DNA from: Lachnospiraceae bacterium
GTDB lineage: Bacteria > Bacillota > Clostridia > Lachnospirales > Lachnospiraceae
NCBI GenBank assembly: GCA_902363555.1
Contig: CABJAM010000016.1
Coordinates: forward strand, 1 to 64,000
Direction of reading: 5' to 3'
DNA length: 64,000 bases
Positions within the stretch are counted from its first letter, which is position 1. Each line of letters starts with the position of its first letter. Shown piece after piece: positions 41,338-51,100 of the stretch. The position numbers and the translations under genes are program-made. The notes beneath the pieces are model-generated. The model was given only the letters and a program-made list of their open reading frames with translations. It searched no databases and was not told the origin of the DNA.

Positions 41338-42330
41338 TTGGATTTTGATTTGTCCGGCTTTCGGGCCGATGAAAATAAAGTTTATCTTAAAGACATTTTA
41401 ACAGAATTGACGAAGCATGAATTACTCACACTGGCTAAAACGCATTGCATGAAAAGGTATTCGCATCTTAAAAAGGATGCGCTGATTTCGTATATTTCTG
41501 AATATATCCTTCGCAGTGATGTGATGATGAACTATTTCCTGTGCATGAATGACAGAGAGATTGAATATCTTAGGATGGCAAGAGATTACGGGGGCATTAT
41601 TGAAGATGCAGAGCCGGAAGCCTTTGCCTTTTTGATCGAAGGCGGCTATGCCGGATTTACACGGAATCTGACTTTTGCCATACCGGAGGACGTTTTGTAT
41701 GTTTTTGACAGCTTTGATTGTCAGAAATTTGAGGAACGGCGGCAGCGTACCGTGTTGATCGGCGATTACAGCCACGTGGCCAATTATTTATATGGTGTGA
41801 CCCCGCCCATCCGGGTTGTCAAAATATTTAACCGATACGAGGCTAAAAAAACAGACTGGCAGGAGGTTGTGGGCGTTTATCAGACGCTTTGCAGGTACCG
41901 CTGTGATTTTGCCTATCTGGATTATTTTTTTGTGGATTATTCCTTTGTGAAAAATTATAATGACGTGCTGGATGTTCAGGGGCGTTTTCCCTACTATATC
42001 CCAACCCAGGATCAAATCCGCTGGTGGAGTGAGTTTGGTTTTTCGCCGGAGTCCGCAGATCTGATGACGCTGTATCGATTTCTGACACAGATGCTGTGGG
42101 TGGATGAGGATCTGGCGTCGGAAGCCTGTTATGTGCTGGAACAGAACATGCGTGTGGGCTGCCAGCTTAAGGACCTGCGGGGCGAGCTGGATAAGCTTGG
42201 GATTGCCGGCCAGTCCAGACGCCAGGAAGCCGCGCTGGACCGGATATTGAACATGCTTTATAAGCATTCCCGAATGATCATCTACCGGGGCTTTACACCG
42301 GAGGAGGTTTTGCGCAACCATTGGAGTTAG
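41338..42330 (+). CDS. Conserved hypothetical protein with Rho-N/SAP-like N-terminus
   Basis: A 330-residue soluble protein of no named family that I recognise. The segment LTKHELLTLAKTHCMKRYSH followed by LKKDALISYISEYIL (about 15-55) resembles the short two-helix Rho-N/SAP-type nucleic-acid-binding motif. The middle is rich in Tyr, Phe and Asp (for example YRCDFAYLDYFFVDYSFVKN). A TTG start at 41338 is chosen because AAAAGGAGG lies 8 bases upstream; the GTG at 41329 overlaps that site. It is 33 bases before the diguanylate cyclase and probably co-transcribed with it, so it may share a signalling context. The function is unknown. Confidence 0.75.
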   Translation: MDFDLSGFRADENKVYLKDILTELTKHELLTLAKTHCMKRYSHLKKDALISYISEYILRSDVMMNYFLCMNDREIEYLRMARDYGGIIEDAEPEAFAFLIEGGYAGFTRNLTFAIPEDVLYVFDSFDCQKFEERRQRTVLIGDYSHVANYLYGVTPPIRVVKIFNRYEAKKTDWQEVVGVYQTLCRYRCDFAYLDYFFVDYSFVKNYNDVLDVQGRFPYYIPTQDQIRWWSEFGFSPESADLMTLYRFLTQMLWVDEDLASEACYVLEQNMRVGCQLKDLRGELDKLGIAGQSRRQEAALDRILNMLYKHSRMIIYRGFTPEEVLRNHWS

Positions 42331-42363
42331 CTTTTTATATGCTCATGCTTTAGGGGGAAGATT

Positions 42364-44313
42364 ATGCAGTCGATTTTCAGAAAATATATATTTATTACCA
42401 TGAGCATTGCCATGCTGGCGATCTTGTTGATGAGCTATACGGTAAATGAGCGAAATATCCGGGAGCGTCAGACCGAAGCCTTTAATGCCAAGCTGGATCA
42501 GATCGTCGGGCAGTTGGAGCAGAACCGGACCGAGGTGGAGAATCTGCGGATCAGTCTGGAGGAGGACTATCTCACCCGGGCCCGCGCCGTAGCCTATATG
42601 ATCGAAAAAAGCCCCTGCGTGCTGGAAAGTCAGGAAGAACTGGAACGTATTTCTGAAAATCTGGATGTGGATGAGCTCCATGTATTCGACGCCCAGGGCT
42701 ATATCCGATATTCGTCTGTGCCTAAATATGTGGGGATGAGTTTTCAGGACGGCGAGCAGATCGGTGAGTTTCGTAAAGTTCTGGAAAGCGATGATCCAAG
42801 CAGCTATCTGATTCAGGAAGCGCGGCCCAATACGGCGGAGGGCAAGGTGATTCAGTATGTTGGCGTAGCCCGCACCGATGAGAAGGGCATTGTCCAGGTG
42901 GGGCTCAAGCCGACACGGCTTTTGGAAGCGCAGAAGCGTAATACATACGCTTATATTTTTGCCCATATCCCGACAGATATCGGGGAAAATCTTTTTGCCA
43001 TAAATATGGCGGATGGCAATGTGGCCGGCCATACCCAGGAGGAGTTTATTGATACGAATGTGGATATCACCGGGCATACTCTGGAGGAGCTGTATGATTG
43101 TGAGAACGGCGCATTCCTTACGTTGGTAGGCGCCAGGAAGTTTGTGGTAACGCGCAAATATAATGATGTGTTACTGGGAGCGACTATGCCCCGGTCCACC
43201 TTATATGAGACACTGCTGCCTCAGATGGTCCAGTTGGTGGTCTATCTGTTTTTGACCGGCGTGGTCGTCTCCTGGGTGCTGGATCATTTCCTGCGAAATA
43301 AGATCGTACTCGGAATCCACCGCATTATTGATGACCTGGAAATGATCGGCAAGGGAAGACTGGACCGGACGGTGAATGTGAAGGATGTGCCGGAGTTTGC
43401 ACAGCTCAGTGTCGGTATCAACGGCATGGTGGAAGGGATTTTGGGAACGACGGTCAAGCTGTCGAGAATTATCGAGATGACCGGATACCCGCTGGCCGCC
43501 TATGAGTGCCGGAAGGATATGGCCAAGGTGATCGCAACAGAGCAGCTCAAGGATATTCTTCGTATCAGCGATACTCAGGCGAAGATGCTCTACCGGGATA
43601 AAGAACATTTTATGAGGTTTATGAGTGAACTGATGGAGCATCCGGTGGCCGGTGAGCAGGATATTTACCGGAGGACTGCCGGGAACCGGGCGGATGTACC
43701 AGATAGCTATATCCGTGTGCAGACCATTGACGATGCGTATGGATGGTTTGGCGTTGTCTGCGACGTGACAGAGGAGTACACGAAACGGCAGATGGCCCAG
43801 TATGAGCGGGACCATGACGCTTTGACCGGTCTTAAAAATTACCGCCGGTTTTCGGCTGTGGTCAATGAGCGCCTGAGTGCGCTGCGGGAAAATCGACCGG
43901 AGAACGGTTTTACTTGCTCTGCCGTGATGATGGATGTGGACCATTTTAAAGCGGTCAACGATAACTATGGACATGATTTCGGCGATACTTATTTAAAGCA
44001 TTTTGCCGCGCTTATAAAGGAATTTTCCGGGGGCGCTATGCTGACCTGCCGGCGTTCCGGCGACGAATTTTGCCTGTTTTTTGAAGGGCTGGCATCAAAA
44101 GCTGAGGTTTGTGGGAAAATGCAGGAATTTTTTGATATGCTCAAGTCTCACCCTGTGAAAATGCCTGACGGGCAGCAGGGATATATTGCCATATCTGCGG
44201 GTATTGGGTGGATGGAGGATGTCAATGATACATTTGATACGCTGATGGCACGGGCCGATCAGGCGCTGTACCGGGCAAAGGCCGGCGGCCGCGGAGCCTT
44301 TTGCGAACTATAA
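42364..44313 (+). CDS. Membrane-bound diguanylate cyclase (GGDEF)
   Basis: A 649-residue sensor. One membrane segment near the N-terminus (YIFITMSIAMLAILLMSY), an extracellular region of about 250 residues with a coiled-coil start, and a second segment (LVVYLFLTGVVVSWVLDHFL, about 290) lead into a HAMP domain (about 310-370). A PAS-like linker follows (about 375-470), then the GGDEF domain (about 480-649) with DHDALTGLKNYRRF, MMDVDHFKAVNDNYGHDFGD and the active loop RRSGDEF. The first Gly of GGDEF is Ser here, a variant seen in active cyclases. The RxxD inhibitory I-site is not present upstream of it. It would make cyclic-di-GMP in response to an outside signal. Confidence 0.92.
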   Translation: MQSIFRKYIFITMSIAMLAILLMSYTVNERNIRERQTEAFNAKLDQIVGQLEQNRTEVENLRISLEEDYLTRARAVAYMIEKSPCVLESQEELERISENLDVDELHVFDAQGYIRYSSVPKYVGMSFQDGEQIGEFRKVLESDDPSSYLIQEARPNTAEGKVIQYVGVARTDEKGIVQVGLKPTRLLEAQKRNTYAYIFAHIPTDIGENLFAINMADGNVAGHTQEEFIDTNVDITGHTLEELYDCENGAFLTLVGARKFVVTRKYNDVLLGATMPRSTLYETLLPQMVQLVVYLFLTGVVVSWVLDHFLRNKIVLGIHRIIDDLEMIGKGRLDRTVNVKDVPEFAQLSVGINGMVEGILGTTVKLSRIIEMTGYPLAAYECRKDMAKVIATEQLKDILRISDTQAKMLYRDKEHFMRFMSELMEHPVAGEQDIYRRTAGNRADVPDSYIRVQTIDDAYGWFGVVCDVTEEYTKRQMAQYERDHDALTGLKNYRRFSAVVNERLSALRENRPENGFTCSAVMMDVDHFKAVNDNYGHDFGDTYLKHFAALIKEFSGGAMLTCRRSGDEFCLFFEGLASKAEVCGKMQEFFDMLKSHPVKMPDGQQGYIAISAGIGWMEDVNDTFDTLMARADQALYRAKAGGRGAFCEL

Positions 44314-44314
44314 C

Positions 44315-44351
44315 AGACGGAGCGCAGGAAATGAATTTCGGCGCTCCGTCT
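44315..44351 (+). terminator. Hairpin after the diguanylate cyclase
   Basis: AGACGGAGCGC (44315-44325) pairs with GCGCTCCGTCT (44341-44351). There is no T-run, and the 3' arm merges into the next promoter's -35, so it may act as a weak or factor-assisted terminator. Confidence 0.6.
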
Positions 44352-44378
44352 TGACATATGGTCGATTTGTGATAAAAT
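44351..44378 (+). promoter_or_regulatory. Promoter of dapB-nadE
   Basis: TTGACA at 44351-44356, a 16-base spacer and TAAAAT at 44373-44378, about 25 bases before the dapB start. No riboswitch-like leader fits in between. Confidence 0.75.
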
Positions 44379-44403
44379 TTTACGAAAAGAAGGAGAGATT
44401 ACT

Positions 44404-45165
44404 ATGGAAAAAACGAGAGTGATTATGCATGGCTGTAATGGGGCTATGGGTCAGGTGATCAGCCGTCTGGCCGCAGAGGATGCGGCGGTGGAGATCGTGG
44501 CCGGGATTGATATTGAAGATAAAAACCTTTATGGGTATCCGGTGTTTACGGAGGCTGCGCAGTGTGATGTTGCTGCGGATGTGATCGTAGACTTTTCTGT
44601 GGCGAAAGCTGTGGATTCCCTGCTGGCATTTGCCAGAGCAAGAAGGCTGCCGCTTGTGCTGTGCACCACGGGGCTTTCCGATGCGCAGCTTGATGCGGCA
44701 AAGGCACTGTCTTTGGAGGTGCCCGTCCTGCGTTCAGCGAATATGTCTTTGGGTGTGAATACGGTATTCAAGCTGGTGGCTGCGGCTGCAAAGGTGCTGG
44801 CAAACAGCGGTTACGATATAGAGATCGTGGAAAAGCATCACCGGAAAAAGCTGGATGCGCCCAGCGGTACGGCGCTGGCCATTGCCGACGCCATGAATGA
44901 AGCTCTGGATCATGCGTATACTTATAAATTAGACCGCAGCAGTGAGCGCGCGCCGCGGGGCGATAAGGAGATCGGCATCCAGGCGCTGCGGGGCGGCACC
45001 ATTGTGGGCGAGCATGAAGTGCTTTTCTGCGGTGAGGATGAGGTCTTGGAAATCCGGCATACGGCCTATTCCAAGGCAATCTTTGCCAAGGGCGCTATTA
45101 AGGCGGCAGCATTCCTAAAGGATCAGGCGCCGGGGATGTATACTATGGCGGATGTTATCGGCTAA
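44404..45165 (+). CDS. dapB: 4-hydroxy-tetrahydrodipicolinate reductase
   Basis: A 253-residue enzyme of lysine and diaminopimelate synthesis. The NAD(P)H site is VIMHGCNGAMGQVI at the N-terminus, followed by GLSDAQLDAAKAL. The catalytic and substrate segment EKHHRKKLDAPSGTALAIAD (about 140-160) is diagnostic, as are RGGTIVGEHEVLF and the late GAIKAAAFLKDQAPGMYTM. It reduces the cyclic dipicolinate precursor; in a spore former the pathway also feeds dipicolinic acid. Usually dapA is beside it; here nadE follows 20 bases later. GGAGAG precedes the ATG. Confidence 0.96.
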   Translation: MEKTRVIMHGCNGAMGQVISRLAAEDAAVEIVAGIDIEDKNLYGYPVFTEAAQCDVAADVIVDFSVAKAVDSLLAFARARRLPLVLCTTGLSDAQLDAAKALSLEVPVLRSANMSLGVNTVFKLVAAAAKVLANSGYDIEIVEKHHRKKLDAPSGTALAIADAMNEALDHAYTYKLDRSSERAPRGDKEIGIQALRGGTIVGEHEVLFCGEDEVLEIRHTAYSKAIFAKGAIKAAAFLKDQAPGMYTMADVIG

Positions 45166-45185
45166 TTGAAAGGAATTTTAATTCT

Positions 45186-47099
45186 ATGAAAGACGGATTT
45201 GTTCGTGTTGCAGCCGCTACGCCCACCCTTCGTGTGGCGGACTGTGACTATAATAAGGACCAGATGATCGCATGTATAGAGGAGGCTTACGCACGGCAGG
45301 TCAAGGTCATCGTATTTCCCGAGCTCAGTATCACCGGATATACGTGCAGCGACCTGTTTTTGCAGGACAGCCTGCTGGATGGCGCGCTAAGCGCGCTGTC
45401 GGCGCTTTTAAACTGCTCTGAGAATAAAGATATCGTCATTATGGCGGGGCTTCCTCTGATGCATCACCAAAAGCTGTACAACGTGGCCGCAGTACTCCAG
45501 AAGGGCCGTATTCTTGGTATTGTGCCAAAGCGGCATATCCCCAACTATTCGGAATTTTATGAGGCCCGGTATTTTACACCGGGGCCGGAGCTGGCAGAAA
45601 ATATCCACATCCTTTCCCAGGATACATGGATCGGCAGCAAGCTGCTGTTTCATTGTTCAAATATGGATAAGCTGGTGCTGGCTGCGGAAATCTGTGAGGA
45701 CTTGTGGGTACCCTGTCCGCCCAGTATTTCCCATGCCTGTGCAGGCGCTACGGTGATCGGCAACCTGTCGGCCAGCGACGAGGTCACGGGGAAGGATATG
45801 TACCGGCGGGAGCTGGTGGGCGGCCAGTCGGCGCGGCTTGTCTGCGGCTATATTTATACCGATGCCGGCGAAGGGGAATCCACCACCGATCTTGTTTTTG
45901 GCGGACATAATGTCATTGCCGAAAACGGTCAGATATTAAAAGAATCCGTCCGCTTTAAAAATCAGATCATTTACGGGGATATGGACCTGGAACGGCTGGT
46001 CAATGAGCGCCGGCGCATGACGACCTTTCAGCCGGATAAGGAAGCCTGTGATTATATGGAGGTCTGCTTTGAAATTGATGTGGCACCGCTAAAGCTGGAG
46101 CGTTTTATCGATCCTGCGCCCTTTGTACCGGGCAATACTGACCAGCGCAAGAAGCGGTGCGAGGAGATTTTAAATATACAGGCGCTGGGGCTGAAACGCC
46201 GTTTAAGCCACACCCACAGTGACTGCGCGGTGGTGGGGATTTCCGGCGGACTAGACTCTACCCTGGCGCTGCTGGTCATGGTGAGGGCTTTTGATATGCT
46301 CGGCATTGACCGTAGTAAGGTCATCGCCGTGACGATGCCCTGTTTTGGAACGACGGACCGCACCTATAATAATGCCTGCCAGCTTGTAAAGACGCTGGGC
46401 GCCACCTTGTTGGAGGTGGACATTAAGGAAGCGGTGCGGGGGCATTTTAAAGATATCGGCCACGACGAAGCAGTCCATGATGTGACCTATGAAAATGCGC
46501 AGGCCAGAGAGCGCACCCAGGTGCTTATGGATATTGCCAATAAGTACAATGGCCTTGTGGTCGGTACCGGAGATATGTCCGAGCTGGCGCTGGGGTGGGC
46601 CACCTATAACGGGGATCATATGTCGATGTACGGCGTCAACGGGTCGGTGCCTAAGACGCTTGTGCGCCATCTTGTTCGTTTTTATGCGGATACGTCGGAA
46701 AATGAAGTGTTAAGGGAGACACTGCTGGATGTGCTGGATACGCCGGTGAGCCCGGAGCTGATTCCTCCAAAGGATGGGGAGATCGCCCAGAAAACCGAGG
46801 ACCTGGTGGGCCCCTACGAGCTCCATGACTTTTTCCTGTATTATGTTATGCGTTTCGGGTACCGTCCTGCGAAGATTTACCGGCTGGCCTGCATCGCCTT
46901 TGAGGATGCTTACGCGCCGGATGTGATTTTGAAATGGATTAAAAAATTTTACTGGAGATTTTTCTCCCAGCAATTTAAGCGCAGTTGTCTGCCGGATGGG
47001 CCTAAGGTGGGAAGCGTTGCGCTCTCGCCGCGCGGAGATTTGAGAATGCCCAGCGATGCCAGTGTGGCACTTTGGATACAGGAGATCGAAAGGATTTAG
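45186..47099 (+). CDS. nadE: Glutamine-dependent NAD(+) synthetase
   Basis: A 637-residue two-domain enzyme. The N-terminal carbon-nitrogen hydrolase (glutaminase) domain has its Glu-Lys-Cys triad in VFPELSITGYT, IVPKRHIPNY and AAEICEDLWVP. The C-terminal synthetase domain (about 325-637) has the pyrophosphatase loop GISGGLDSTLALLV, then FGTTDRTYNNA and VGTGDMSELALGWATYNGDH. It converts nicotinate adenine dinucleotide to NAD using ATP and glutamine-derived ammonia. The length and domain order match the long NadE form. It shares a transcript with dapB. Confidence 0.96.
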   Translation: MKDGFVRVAAATPTLRVADCDYNKDQMIACIEEAYARQVKVIVFPELSITGYTCSDLFLQDSLLDGALSALSALLNCSENKDIVIMAGLPLMHHQKLYNVAAVLQKGRILGIVPKRHIPNYSEFYEARYFTPGPELAENIHILSQDTWIGSKLLFHCSNMDKLVLAAEICEDLWVPCPPSISHACAGATVIGNLSASDEVTGKDMYRRELVGGQSARLVCGYIYTDAGEGESTTDLVFGGHNVIAENGQILKESVRFKNQIIYGDMDLERLVNERRRMTTFQPDKEACDYMEVCFEIDVAPLKLERFIDPAPFVPGNTDQRKKRCEEILNIQALGLKRRLSHTHSDCAVVGISGGLDSTLALLVMVRAFDMLGIDRSKVIAVTMPCFGTTDRTYNNACQLVKTLGATLLEVDIKEAVRGHFKDIGHDEAVHDVTYENAQARERTQVLMDIANKYNGLVVGTGDMSELALGWATYNGDHMSMYGVNGSVPKTLVRHLVRFYADTSENEVLRETLLDVLDTPVSPELIPPKDGEIAQKTEDLVGPYELHDFFLYYVMRFGYRPAKIYRLACIAFEDAYAPDVILKWIKKFYWRFFSQQFKRSCLPDGPKVGSVALSPRGDLRMPSDASVALWIQEIERI

Positions 47100-47214
47100 G
47101 GGGCGGAACAGTATGCGATATGGTTGCGGTTGGGGTTTTGCTGTGCCTTTGGGGATGCTTTGAGGGCGGACTGGCGGCGGGCTTGGGCGCTTTTGCGGGC
47201 TGAGGGGATGGGGA

Positions 47215-47300
47215 GGCTTTGGGGAGCTGACTCCGGGATGTAAATTCGGCGTATTCAGCCTTAGTCGAAGTTACACCCCGCAGTCAGCTCCCCAAAAGCC
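47215..47300. terminator. Large hairpin terminator region between nadE and the convergent gene
   Basis: GGGGAGCTGACT (47221-47232) and AGTCAGCTCCCC pair, with flanking GGCTTT and AAAGCC and an inner TGTAA/TTACA extending the stem. It lies in the 286-base gap 47100-47385 between convergent genes. The GC-rich flanks on both sides show weaker continued symmetry. No gene is seen in the gap. Confidence 0.65.
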
Positions 47301-47385
47301 ACCCGACGCCCACCCAGGTCACAGCCCCCAGCCCCGCCGTAAAATCCGTGACAGCCCCTCGCGCCCGAACATTTCTCGTCGCGCT

Positions 47386-47823
47386 TTACTTCGCCTTGGC
47401 AAGCGCGTTATTTACCGCCTGAGAAAGCAACTGATACGTATATTGATTTGAGCTGTCATAAGAAACATCCTCGATCGCGGTTCCACCCGCAAGCTGTGCG
47501 CTGATATCTTCAATACAATTTTCCAGCAGCGGATACATCGTAGCCACCGCCTCCTCCAAATTCACGATACTAACGCCGGTAATATGTTCGCTATCCACAG
47601 TGACGGCCACATCCACCACATTGTCGCCCAGCACCAGTGAGGACGTATAGACACCGGCAGTATAGGGTGAAGACGTATTCTGCGCCGGAGCCTCACTGCC
47701 TTTTTTCTTTCCGCCGAACATAAAGACAAGCAGGAGTATGAGGATTATGGCGAAAACGAGAAAAATCGCCGTATAGATGATTTCTTTCATACGTACGACT
47801 ACAATATGCGTTTTTGATTTCAT
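47386..47823 (-). CDS. Membrane-anchored FMN-bind-like protein
   Basis: A 145-residue protein. A basic start is followed by one membrane segment (IIYTAIFLVFAIILILLLVF, about 14-33), a short linker and an extracytoplasmic domain of about 90 residues: YTAGVYTSSLVLGDNVVDVA, TVDSEHITGVSIVNLEE and a late YTYQLLSQAVNNALAKAK. The strand order resembles the FMN-binding domain of RnfG/NqrC-type proteins, but the SGAT attachment motif for covalent FMN is missing, so flavin binding is doubtful. It stands alone. GGAGGG precedes the ATG. Confidence 0.65.
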   Translation of the reverse strand: MKSKTHIVVVRMKEIIYTAIFLVFAIILILLLVFMFGGKKKGSEAPAQNTSSPYTAGVYTSSLVLGDNVVDVAVTVDSEHITGVSIVNLEEAVATMYPLLENCIEDISAQLAGGTAIEDVSYDSSNQYTYQLLSQAVNNALAKAK

Positions 47824-47918
47824 AAATCACCCTCCATATATAATTTGCCATAAGTTATTTGATTATTATATCCTATGTGCGGTATATGGAAATATGAATA
47901 TAAAATATGTAATCATGT

Positions 47919-48059
47919 GTTACTATTCACAGCCGCTATCCCGCGAGGTGTTTTGCAAAGCAAAACCCGAGTTCTTCGGCACCAAAATGTGGCAAACCGC
48001 ATTTTGTGTGCATCGCGAAGCGTGTTACTGTTCGCGGCCCAGGGGCCGTGAATAGTAAC
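47919..48059. repeat. Intergenic hairpin-rich repeat with GTTACTATTC-type ends
   Basis: GTTACTATTCACAGCC (47919-47934) and GGCCGTGAATAGTAAC (48044-48059) are near-perfect complements at the two ends. An inner GTTACTGTTCGCGGCC (48024-48039) also pairs with the right end as a tight hairpin, and TTTTGC-AAA-GCAAAA lies in the middle. It fills the gap between the FMN-bind-like gene and addB, about 70 bases before addB. Confidence 0.75.
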
Positions 48060-48127
48060 GACCATGTCGACAGCTCTGCATAATCTTTGCGGAGTCCAGC
48101 CACCACATCAGAAGGAGAATACAAGCA

Positions 48128-51100
48128 ATGGCCCTGCAGTTGATTATCGGAAGCTCCGGTTCCGGAAAGTCTTACCGGATGTATGAGCAGCTTATTGAAG
48201 CGTCCATGGCGCAGCCCGGGGAAAATTTTATAATCATCGTTCCTGAACAATATACGATGCAGACACAGAAAAATATTGTCCGGATGCACCCAAGGCACGG
48301 CGTTATGAATATCGATATCGTCAGCTTTGCCCGCCTGGGCCACCGTATTTTTGAGGAAATGGGCCAGCCCTTTTCGCATATACTGGAGGATACGGGAAAA
48401 CGTATGGTGATCCGCAAGGTGCTGGAGCAAAAACGGCGTCAGCTTGGCGTATTTTCCGGAAGTGTGCGTAAGTCCGGATTTTCCGGTGAATTAAAATCCA
48501 TGATCTCCGAGCTTTTGCAGTACAATATATCCCCGGGGATGCTTGAGGATTGCTTGGAGCGTATGGGCGGTGCCGGTGTGCTGCCGGGAAAACTCAAGGA
48601 TCTGAGCCTGATCTATGCGGGCTTTAAGGAATATATCGAAGGGCATTATCTTACTGCTGAGGAGATATTGGACAAGCTCTGCCCTCTGATCGCGTCCTCA
48701 AAGATTATTAAGAACAGCCGGATCTATCTGGATAATTTCACCGGCTTTACCCCATCCCAATACCATCTTTTGGCGGAGCTGCTGACATACAGCAAGGGTG
48801 TGCAGATGACACTGACCGTGGATGTGGACGAGCATCCCTATGAGCTTAAAAATAATTATGAGCTGTTTTATTTGACCAAGGAGACGCTCTGCCGTCTGGA
48901 AAAGCTTTGCCGGGATATCCACTGTGAGCGGGCGGAGGATATTTTACTAAAGACCGATGGCGCAAGGACTTACGGGTTTATGGGCGGGAAGCGTTTGACA
49001 AAGGATGGCCTGGAAGGCCATGAGGGGCGATTTGCAGACCGGATGGACCTGATCCATCTGGAAAAAAATATTTACCGCAAACGCAGCTATGCCTATAAAG
49101 CCGATCCGGAGCATTTAAAGCTGTTTATGGCTAAAAATCCGGGCAATGAGGCGGATTTTGTAGCCCGCCGTATCCGCCGGCTGGTCCGGGATGAGGGCTA
49201 CCGTTATCGGGAAATTGCCGTGATCAGCGGTGATGTGGCCGGCTACCGGCACATGATCGAGAAATCCTTTAATGCTATGGATATCCCATGCTTTATTGAT
49301 ATGAAGAGGAGCATTTTAAACAATGCTTTTGTCGAATGTCTTCGGGCGCTGCTGGAGATGTTTTCTGAAAACTTTTCGTATCCGGCAGTGTTTCGTTTCA
49401 TGCGCAGCGGCTTTGCACATATGGAGGATGAGGATATTGACCTGTTGGAAAATTATGTGCTGGCCTTTGGTATCCGGGGAAATTCCGGCTGGAAAAATAC
49501 GTGGATGAAGCGCCACAGCAGGATCACAGACAATATGCTGCTGGCATTAAATCAGCTCCGGGCCCAATTTTACGAGCGCATCGCTCCGGTATACGAGGTA
49601 TTTAAGGATAAGTCGGCCGATGTGCGTCAGAAAACGGCGGCGTTGGTGGACTGGATCTATACGATGGAGGTGAAGGCGCAGCTTACACAGGCTTCCGAAC
49701 GTTTTGAGCAGCAGGGGCAGTTGTCGATGGCCCGGGAGTACGACCAGGTCTACGATGTGGTCATGGACCTGCTGGCGAAGCTTTCGGATATTCTTGGAGA
49801 TGAAACGATTTCCATCCGGGAGTATGGGGATATTTTGGACGCCGGCCTGAATGAAGCGCAGATGGGCCTTATTCCGCCAGGCATTGACCAGGTTATGGTG
49901 GGGGATATCCAGAGGACCCGGTTAAATGGTATACGGGTGCTGTTTTTTATGGGGCTCAATGAGGGTATCGTACCGTCGCCGGCCAGGGATGGCGGCCTGA
50001 TCAATGACAAGGAGAAGGAAATGCTTTCCCGTCTTGATGTGGAGCTGGCGCCAACGGCCCGGCAGCTTGGCTATTTTGAGCAGTATTATATTTACGCCGT
50101 ACTCACTGCGGCCAGCGACCGGGTATTTTTATCCTACAGCCAGGTCAGCGCCCAGGGCAAGGCTTTGCGGTCCTCATCTCTGATCCGGAAGCTTATGAAG
50201 CTGTTCCCGGCGCTCCCAACGGGGGAATGTGAGGCGGAGGAGGACTGGGTTTCCTGGCTGGACAATGAAAATGCGGCCTTTGACCGTCTGATTGAGGGCT
50301 TTCAGACGATGGATAAGGCGCCGGTACCGGAGGCGTGGAAGGAGCTGTACAGTTGGTTTTCATCCAGTGAAGTCTATGGACCCAGAGTCAAAGCGCTGCT
50401 GGATGCGGCGTTTGTATCCTACATATCCCGTCCGCTTTCCCGGGCGGCGGTCCGTGCTATTTATGGCAATACGCTGGAAAACAGCGTGACGACGCTGGAA
50501 AATTATGCGGCCTGCGCGTACAGCCATTTTCTGCAATACGGTCTGGAGCTTGCGCCGCGGGAAGAAAATGAGATTCGCAGTCCGGACCTTGGAATTATCC
50601 TCCACAAGGCGCTGGAGCTGTTTGCAGCAGAGCTTAACGCCGGCGGCTATACGTGGCAGGACGTGCCGGAGCAGGTGCGCGAGACGCTGAGCCGGGAATG
50701 CGCCGCAAAAGCGGCGTCACAGTTCCGCCATACGATGCTTCTTGAAACAAAGCGGAATCAGTACCAGATCCGGCGGCTGATCCGCTATGTGCTCCGGACG
50801 ACCTGGGCCATCAAGCAGCAGCTTCAAAAGGGGGATTTTATGCCCGATGCCTATGAAATCAGGTTTGACAGCGATGAACTTTCCGGCGTCATGGATGTGG
50901 CTTTATCTCAAAATGTACTGATGAAGCTCAAAGGCACCATCGACCGGATCGATCTGTGCCAGGATGACAAAAATGTCTATGTTAAGATTGTGGATTATAA
51001 GTCCGGCAATACAAAGTTTGATATTGTCGCCCTTTATCAGGGGCTTTCCCTCCAGCTTGTGGTGTATATGAATGCAGCCCAGGCTCTGGAAGCCCGGCGC

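Noticed and set aside
43960..44100. The GGDEF protein as a degenerate, inactive cyclase because it reads SGDEF
   Set aside because: The Asp, Glu and Phe and the metal-binding Asp segment are all present, and Ser in the first position is a known tolerated variant.
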